From positions 1 through 24,153 of IMG/VR virus record IMGVR_UViG_3300010883_000460: 24,153 nucleotides of DNA; one strand, written 5' to 3'. Below are positions 20,727-24,153 of the stretch, piece by piece; the first letter of the stretch is position 1; each line of letters opens with the position of its first letter. A program made the position numbers and the translations under genes. Below the pieces are notes generated by a model. That model saw only the letters and a list, made by a program, of their open reading frames with translations, made no database searches and had not been told where the DNA came from. The DNA comes from a virus.

Positions 20727-21524
20727 TGCGTTTTCCTTTTCACTGGAGTTAAGAACTGGCCGGAATTTTACTTCACGGACCACTTCGACGGGCACACCAA
20801 CAAGCTTCACTTGATTGTCGGATTTGGTGTATTTTATTTTGAACCACATTCCGTCCCGCGAGTAGATTGCAGAACGTGAAAGAATGTCATCACTGCCAAC
20901 CCAGATTTCATCGTCATTTTCGTAGTTGCGGACCAACTGATTCAGAGCGGTTTGGATTGAACCGTGTGTCAGTTCATTCACAAGAATTCCACAACCCTGA
21001 TCAATGCTGCAGGCTGCAGGCTCGTCCAATAGGATTGCAAGGTGGTCCGGGTTGATGTCGGCAGCTGAGAAATTGTAAGAGTCCCCATTGTAGACTCCGT
21101 CAACTTCAATCAACCTTGCCTTGGATATGCCGGTACTGACAGGCAGTGCTTGCCCGTTGTAAATGCCTTCAAGAATCCGTTTGTCTTTTGTGTCAGCAGC
21201 TTTGATGTCGATCCAAGCTTCAGCTTCAAGGTCACCTTTTTCTGAAGTGGAAGAGTTTTGAATGACACCAACAGACTCACGCAACATCTTTGCAGTACGT
21301 GCAGAAACGTGTTTACCGTTTCTTTTCGGGTGTCCAAGAACGATAGGCATCCCGTTCCATAGTTCGGTGCTTTTTTCGTTCTCAACACTTGAATAGAAAA
21401 CAGGTCCACGAGAACCACTGAAAACTCCCTGCCGCATCATGCGAATAGGAGCAACCAGATACTCAGTTCCTGACACTGTTTCTGTTCGGGGTTTTGCTGT
21501 CAGTGCTGCGTTGACAAAAAACAA
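20112..21524 (-). CDS. DUF2213-type prohead protease fused to scaffold, 470 aa
   Basis: Residues about 20-185 carry the DUF2213 pattern: APIRMMRQGVFSG, MPIVLGHPKRNGKHVS with H65, ALPVSTGISKA with S130, YNFSAADINPDHLAIL and AACSIDQGCGILVNE. H65 and S130 are the best candidates for catalysis by analogy with capsid-maturation proteases. The C-terminal 200 residues form an acidic helical scaffold-like region. The start is a TTG at 21524: an in-frame stop lies two codons upstream, the first ATG is inside the conserved domain, and GGAGATTAAACC supplies a site at proper spacing. The protease trims the scaffold before packaging. An internal start may make the scaffold separately. Confidence 0.82.
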   Translation of the reverse strand: MFFVNAALTAKPRTETVSGTEYLVAPIRMMRQGVFSGSRGPVFYSSVENEKSTELWNGMPIVLGHPKRNGKHVSARTAKMLRESVGVIQNSSTSEKGDLEAEAWIDIKAADTKDKRILEGIYNGQALPVSTGISKARLIEVDGVYNGDSYNFSAADINPDHLAILLDEPAACSIDQGCGILVNELTHGSIQTALNQLVRNYENDDEIWVGSDDILSRSAIYSRDGMWFKIKYTKSDNQVKLVGVPVEVVREVKFRPVLNSSEKENAMKKDELVDTIVNSGCDCWSEDDSEILNDFTVPKLKNILKGIEASDKNTELVNSIQEGFEDEHVKVSFVNGKYTVEQKVAGEPKEEEVKIENAAKAEISLEQLPAEMREDIEYARQTRQRQHAEIVNSLLEDIADEKKEALTAVLNSKSIDELETLRELKGSAPAKVEATPRYAGRASRTVPVTNATGPRFAESEKLEVPYLSWD

Positions 21525-21604
21525 GGTTTAATCTCCACTGTGGTTTTGGTACCAACCAGTAAAGCTTAAACCTGTCAGGTGTTCTCTGTATAGGGAATCA
21601 CCTA

Positions 21605-21634
21605 AGTATCGCGTCCATGGCTGAATAGAATCAA
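21605..21634 (-). promoter_or_regulatory. Possible promoter ahead of the head module
   Basis: On the minus strand TTGATT (21629-21634) and GATACT (21605-21610) are separated by 18 nt, a moderate sigma-70-type match. The 106-nt gap downstream of the winged-helix gene also holds the palindrome TTGGTACCAA and an AGGTG...CACCT dyad, the only long non-coding gap in this part of the late region. A separate promoter for protease/scaffold/capsid would be sensible. Unproven. Confidence 0.3.
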
Positions 21635-21906
21635 CCAAGTTTGCGAGTCATGATGTAAAACCTACGTGTTCCCTCTGACACACAGTGAATCTCGCGACCG
21701 TTTGGCAATTTCTTTCGTAGTGCCTGAATCGTTTTTGCCATGTTTGGTTTGCTGATTTGAGGATCATTTCTGACTTCTTTGATGCAGTCCAACACCCTCA
21801 TCATCGGATGTTTAAGACCGTCAGAAAACAATTCCATCAATCGTAGTTCAGTTTCAGTGTAAAACATTTGTTTTTCCATGGTTTTAGCATTCATCCTGCC
21901 GCTCAT
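21631..21906 (-). CDS. Winged-helix DNA-binding-like protein, 91 aa
   Basis: After a short N-terminal stretch, the protein reads FYTETELRLMELFSDGLKHPMMRVLDCI, then SKPNMAKTIQALRKKLPNG and EIHCVSEGTRRFYIMTRK. This is the winged-helix pattern of OmpR-type C-terminal domains: a first strand and helix (L...E.RLM.LL.DG), a recognition helix (V...I..LRKKL) and a beta wing ending in a Tyr-containing strand. It has no receiver domain. The ATG overlaps the previous stop as ATGA. A small DNA-binding protein within a structural region may regulate the late genes or take part in packaging. Confidence 0.6.
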   Translation of the reverse strand: MSGRMNAKTMEKQMFYTETELRLMELFSDGLKHPMMRVLDCIKEVRNDPQISKPNMAKTIQALRKKLPNGREIHCVSEGTRRFYIMTRKLG

Positions 21907-22124
21907 TTCAATCCATCAATTGGAATTTTGGTAGTGCCCGACCTGCGTCCATTTGATTTAAGATGTCGCTGCCAGTATTCAGTATGAGGTGTCGCTTCGC
22001 CAATAGATCTCCATATCCCTCTTGAGTCTTGAAACACAGAGATCTTTTTGTTGTTGCTGGTTTTGATGATGCCGACCTTTGTTCCGAAATCATCAACCCA
22101 GCTAATCCTGTGGTTTGAGTTCAT
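21903..22124 (-). CDS. Small hypothetical protein, 73 aa
   Basis: A basic, soluble protein with a beta-hairpin-like start (RISWVDDFGTKVGIIKTS, NKKISVFQDSRGIWRSIG) and a polar basic C-terminus (RHLKSNGRRSGTTK). The ATG has GCGGAG ten nt upstream and its stop overlaps the winged-helix gene as ATGA, so the two are likely translated together. The basic charge and coupling suggest nucleic-acid or partner binding, but no domain is recognised. Confidence 0.55.
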   Translation of the reverse strand: MNSNHRISWVDDFGTKVGIIKTSNNKKISVFQDSRGIWRSIGEATPHTEYWQRHLKSNGRRSGTTKIPIDGLK

Positions 22125-22203
22125 TGACCAATTTCTCCGCTAGTTGTTTCAACTCGTTTTCCAAAATGGAGGGCTATTGTCACTTAGCGGCATGGCTCAA
22201 CTT

Positions 22204-22380
22204 TCAATTCAAGGTTCCATAGGTTCTGCCAACAACTAAACCATCCTTGTCAAATTCAACAATCTCCGCTCGTGTCGCATTCTTCTTATCGGCAACGTTC
22301 CCCTTTGAATCTTGATAGTAGATTGTACTACTGACTCCACCGTTCGGTGTGTTACCTTTTTTGGTTTCTTCAGTTTTCAT
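22204..22380 (-). CDS. Small hypothetical protein, 58 aa
   Basis: Starts with ATG at 22380, three bases after the stop of the upstream gene, and ends at TGA 22204. Charged, polar and soluble, with ATRAEIVEFDKDGLVVGRTYG near the end, a beta-hairpin-like stretch. The Shine-Dalgarno is weak (GATGGTTAAAC), suggesting reliance on coupling to the upstream gene. Followed by 79 nt without a credible gene. No known family. Confidence 0.5.
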   Translation of the reverse strand: MKTEETKKGNTPNGGVSSTIYYQDSKGNVADKKNATRAEIVEFDKDGLVVGRTYGTLN

Positions 22381-22383
22381 AGT

Positions 22384-22578
22384 TTAACCATCATCCTCAA
22401 AGACACAACATTCCTCAATGGTTTCGAGATACACCCACATTGTATGTCCGTCAGACAATCTCTTACATAAAATCTCTTTCACAAGAGATAGGCTTCCCTT
22501 AAAACGTTTGTCCATCACTTCATACTTTTTGGATGACTTGTCTGTAATTATCTGTCCAATTTCCACGAATAGAGACAT
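22384..22578 (-). CDS. Small hypothetical protein, 64 aa
   Basis: A mixed-charge protein with a strand-turn-strand start (FVEIGQIITDKSSKKYEVMD), a basic middle (KRFKGSLSLVKEILCKRLSDG) and an ending WVYLETIEECCVFEDD with a Cys pair. The Gly-Gln-Ile-Ile-Thr-Asp...Tyr-Glu-Val pattern followed by Val-Lys...Leu resembles a small SH3-like barrel. It starts two bases after the previous stop. Function unknown. Confidence 0.5.
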   Translation of the reverse strand: MSLFVEIGQIITDKSSKKYEVMDKRFKGSLSLVKEILCKRLSDGHTMWVYLETIEECCVFEDDG

Positions 22579-22580
22579 GA

Positions 22581-22769
22581 TTATTTTCTCTTTGTTTTGG
22601 TTTCACTATCCTTTTCAAACAGGATTCCATTATCCCCTTTGAACGGCTTAGAATGGTCATGTTCCCCGTAGTAGATTTCTTTTGGAATCCCTGAAGGAAA
22701 AGCAACACATCGATTCGCCGTTGAATAGTGTTTGCAACTCATACATTGCCATTTTACCAGTACAGTCAT
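22581..22769 (-). CDS. Conserved Cys-containing small protein, 62 aa
   Basis: The sequence CMSCKHYS...RCVAFPSGIPKEIYYGEHDHSKPFKGDNGILFE has the pattern C-x2-C-K-H-Y/F...C-x-A-F-P-x-G-I-P-x-E-I...G-x-x-x-H...G-D-N-G-I, which I recognise as a recurring small protein of unknown function near phage head genes and in bacterial islands. Three Cys and nearby His residues may bind a metal. The ATG overlaps the stop of the head gene as ATGA. Confidence 0.65.
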   Translation of the reverse strand: MTVLVKWQCMSCKHYSTANRCVAFPSGIPKEIYYGEHDHSKPFKGDNGILFEKDSETKTKRK

Positions 22770-24153
22770 AGTCCCAACTCTTTGAATAAACTGACCAACA
22801 ACTTTTCAGGACACGCTCCAGTTTGTCGGTACATTAGAAAACTCTCCGCGAAGTATTCAGCCCCATTTGTTGTTGCGTACTGTGAAACTTCAATTCCATT
22901 TCCAATCTCTGCAGCTTCGTCAAACATGTTGCTGTTAACGCCACTGAATTGAAGGGATTCCGCTTCTGTTCTGTAATTGTGTTTTGTTTTCAGCTTTGAA
23001 AGAATGGATTTCACTTCATCACTGTGTTTGTCAAATCCCAGCTGCAAGTCAGTCTGGAGAACGTGAGCGTATTCGTGTGTGATAGCCTCTTCCAGCTTCA
23101 CCGCTCTTGTGTTGTTCTTTGTCATTGCTCGTTTCTTTACAGCTGCGTCGGACAATCTAGGTTCATCCAAAGCTTTTTCAAGAGCCTCTTTGTATTTTGT
23201 GAGCCTTTCGATTTCATGGTCATCAAACTCTGGAATTAGATCATCAAGTTTTTTCGTCGTCTTTCTAACTTCATCTTGATATCCCTTCCGCACTTTTCTA
23301 ATTGACTTGCGTTCCTTCAAAATCGCGGCTTCAAGCTGGTCATCGAAGTTTCCTGCAATTGTGAATTTGGCTTCATTCGTTGAATGCCTCAACATCTGAA
23401 AACTACCGCCAGCAGATCCCTCTTCCATTTTTACGCCGACCAGTTCAAACGTTTTACCACTTTTCAAAGCGTTGGCTGATTCAAGGTCACTTAGTGTTTT
23501 GTTTATTCTGTTTGCCTGATCAACGGTAACGTTTTTCAAATCAACTTTCCCAACGCTTGTCATAGTCTTGGAAAAGTTTTCAGCTTCGTCTATTGTCTTT
23601 GCTGTTGAGAAAGTCACCGGACTCGGAACAGATTCAACCGCTTTAACTTTCTTCACAGTGTCGCCAACAATCTCTTCGATGGCTTTGAACTTCTTAGGGA
23701 AAAGTTGTTTTAATTCTTCACGTTGCATAACCCACATTTCCATAGCTTCTGCAAAGTCTTCAGCAGTGGATGCCGCTCCATAAGTTGTGACAGGTTTTTC
23801 AACAAGTTGAGCTTTACCATAATTGCTGGACGTTAGTGGTTTGGTTTGGTTCCACGTCTTTTTAGCTAAATTGTGTCCAGCTTCGTGAGAGAATGTTCCC
23901 ATTCCCATTGGTCTATTATACACAACAACAGAACCGTCTCCACCAGTTGCAGCGGATACAAATCCCGGCATGTTATATTCCTTCTCCCAGAACGAATCCT
24001 TATTGTTTCTCTGAGAAGAAAAGATAACCCGATCGGTTGAGTTCCATAGCTTGTCAGGAAAGTTTTCACGGTGGGTGACTGATTCTCTGATCGTTCCTGC
24101 CGCCCATTCTCTTCCCTGTTCTGTGTCAGGGTAAAAAAACTGAATCCCTTCAA
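22766..24153 (-). CDS. Head-associated protein with twin zincin-like motifs, 5' end outside window
   Basis: The frame is open to the right edge through 60 codons upstream of the ATG at 23971 (QFFYPDTEQGREWAAG and RVIFSSQRNNKDSFWEK are encoded), so the true start lies beyond the window. The visible 461 residues contain FSHEAGHNLA (HExxH at 23873-23887) followed about 40 residues later by EDFAEAMEMW, and later ITHEYAHVLQ (HExxH at 23063-23077) followed about 70 residues on by AEYFAESFLMY. This is the zinc-ligand layout of anthrax-lethal-factor-like metalloproteases (ATLF-like). A charged helical region lies between them. Head proteins of MuF type often carry such C-terminal toxin domains. Whether both sites bind zinc is unknown. 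Confidence 0.75.
   Translation of the reverse strand, partial: EGIQFFYPDTEQGREWAAGTIRESVTHRENFPDKLWNSTDRVIFSSQRNNKDSFWEKEYNMPGFVSAATGGDGSVVVYNRPMGMGTFSHEAGHNLAKKTWNQTKPLTSSNYGKAQLVEKPVTTYGAASTAEDFAEAMEMWVMQREELKQLFPKKFKAIEEIVGDTVKKVKAVESVPSPVTFSTAKTIDEAENFSKTMTSVGKVDLKNVTVDQANRINKTLSDLESANALKSGKTFELVGVKMEEGSAGGSFQMLRHSTNEAKFTIAGNFDDQLEAAILKERKSIRKVRKGYQDEVRKTTKKLDDLIPEFDDHEIERLTKYKEALEKALDEPRLSDAAVKKRAMTKNNTRAVKLEEAITHEYAHVLQTDLQLGFDKHSDEVKSILSKLKTKHNYRTEAESLQFSGVNSNMFDEAAEIGNGIEVSQYATTNGAEYFAESFLMYRQTGACPEKLLVSLFKELGL

Noticed and set aside
22102-22164. Micro-frame of 20 codons (TTG start) encoding an amphipathic helix
   Set aside because: It has no ribosome binding site, uses a rare start and overlaps the start of the 73-aa gene; too short to support from one sequence.
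23866-24153. Minus-strand open frame of 95 codons at the right edge
   Set aside because: The overlapping frame continues upstream from the twin-zincin gene and encodes a plausible protein segment, whereas this frame is basic and low-quality; it is a shadow.
1-24153. CRISPR arrays, tRNA or rRNA genes, insertion sequences, integrase
   Set aside because: I looked for regularly spaced repeats, cloverleaf-like segments, terminal inverted repeats with transposase and tyrosine/serine recombinase motifs, and found none that I could support.

Overview
The window is a segment of a tailed double-stranded DNA phage (or prophage) with a long non-contractile tail, i.e. siphovirus-like. The support is gene content and order: a head protein with a toxin-like C-terminus, DUF2213-type protease/scaffold, decoration protein, HK97/encapsulin-fold capsid, head-tail adaptors, tail completion, tail terminator, tail tube, a lambda G/T-type frameshifting chaperone pair, a TP901-type tape measure, distal tail proteins and a holin. 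Base composition is moderate (roughly 45% GC by eye). The host cannot be proved from the window. The secreted Cys-pair proteins, the papain-like peptidase and several unfamiliar tail proteins recall phages of Planctomycetes, but this is only an impression. No terminase, portal, integrase, repressor, tRNA, rRNA, IS or CRISPR array is visible; terminase and portal probably lie beyond the right edge.

Layout. Positions 1-4764 carry rightward genes: a DUF7192-like protein (cut by the left edge), several small unknown proteins, a compact UvrD/Rep-type superfamily 1 helicase and a zinc-finger-like protein. Strong hairpin terminators follow three of these genes (599-628, 1126-1182, 3414-3443), so this half is divided into short transcription units. 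Its last four genes (3883-4764) are chained by one-base stop/start overlaps and include two tiny hydrophobic proteins of 30 and 50 aa.

Positions 4765-4990 are a convergent intergenic zone with tandem and direct repeats and several perfect dyads, probably a two-way terminator or a structured RNA/DNA element. From 24153 down to 4991 everything runs leftward as one tightly packed late region about 19 kb long, with most neighbours overlapping by 1-20 nt or separated by fewer than 40 nt. In transcription order it holds: a head protein with two zincin motifs (cut by the right edge); five small accessory genes including a winged-helix protein; protease/scaffold with an internal scaffold start; decoration protein; major capsid; three neck proteins; an eight-gene membrane/secreted cassette with a papain-like peptidase; then tail completion, terminator, tube, a small unknown protein, chaperones, tape measure and distal tail; and finally a LydA-like holin with an overlapping single-TM protein.

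The most interesting points are: a textbook -1 slippery heptamer (GGGAAAC) joining the two tail chaperone reading frames; the membrane/secreted plus papain-like cassette inserted inside the normally contiguous head-tail joining genes; two HExxH metalloprotease-like modules in one head-associated protein; an internal start with a good ribosome binding site for a separate scaffold; and very short membrane genes tied together by translational coupling.
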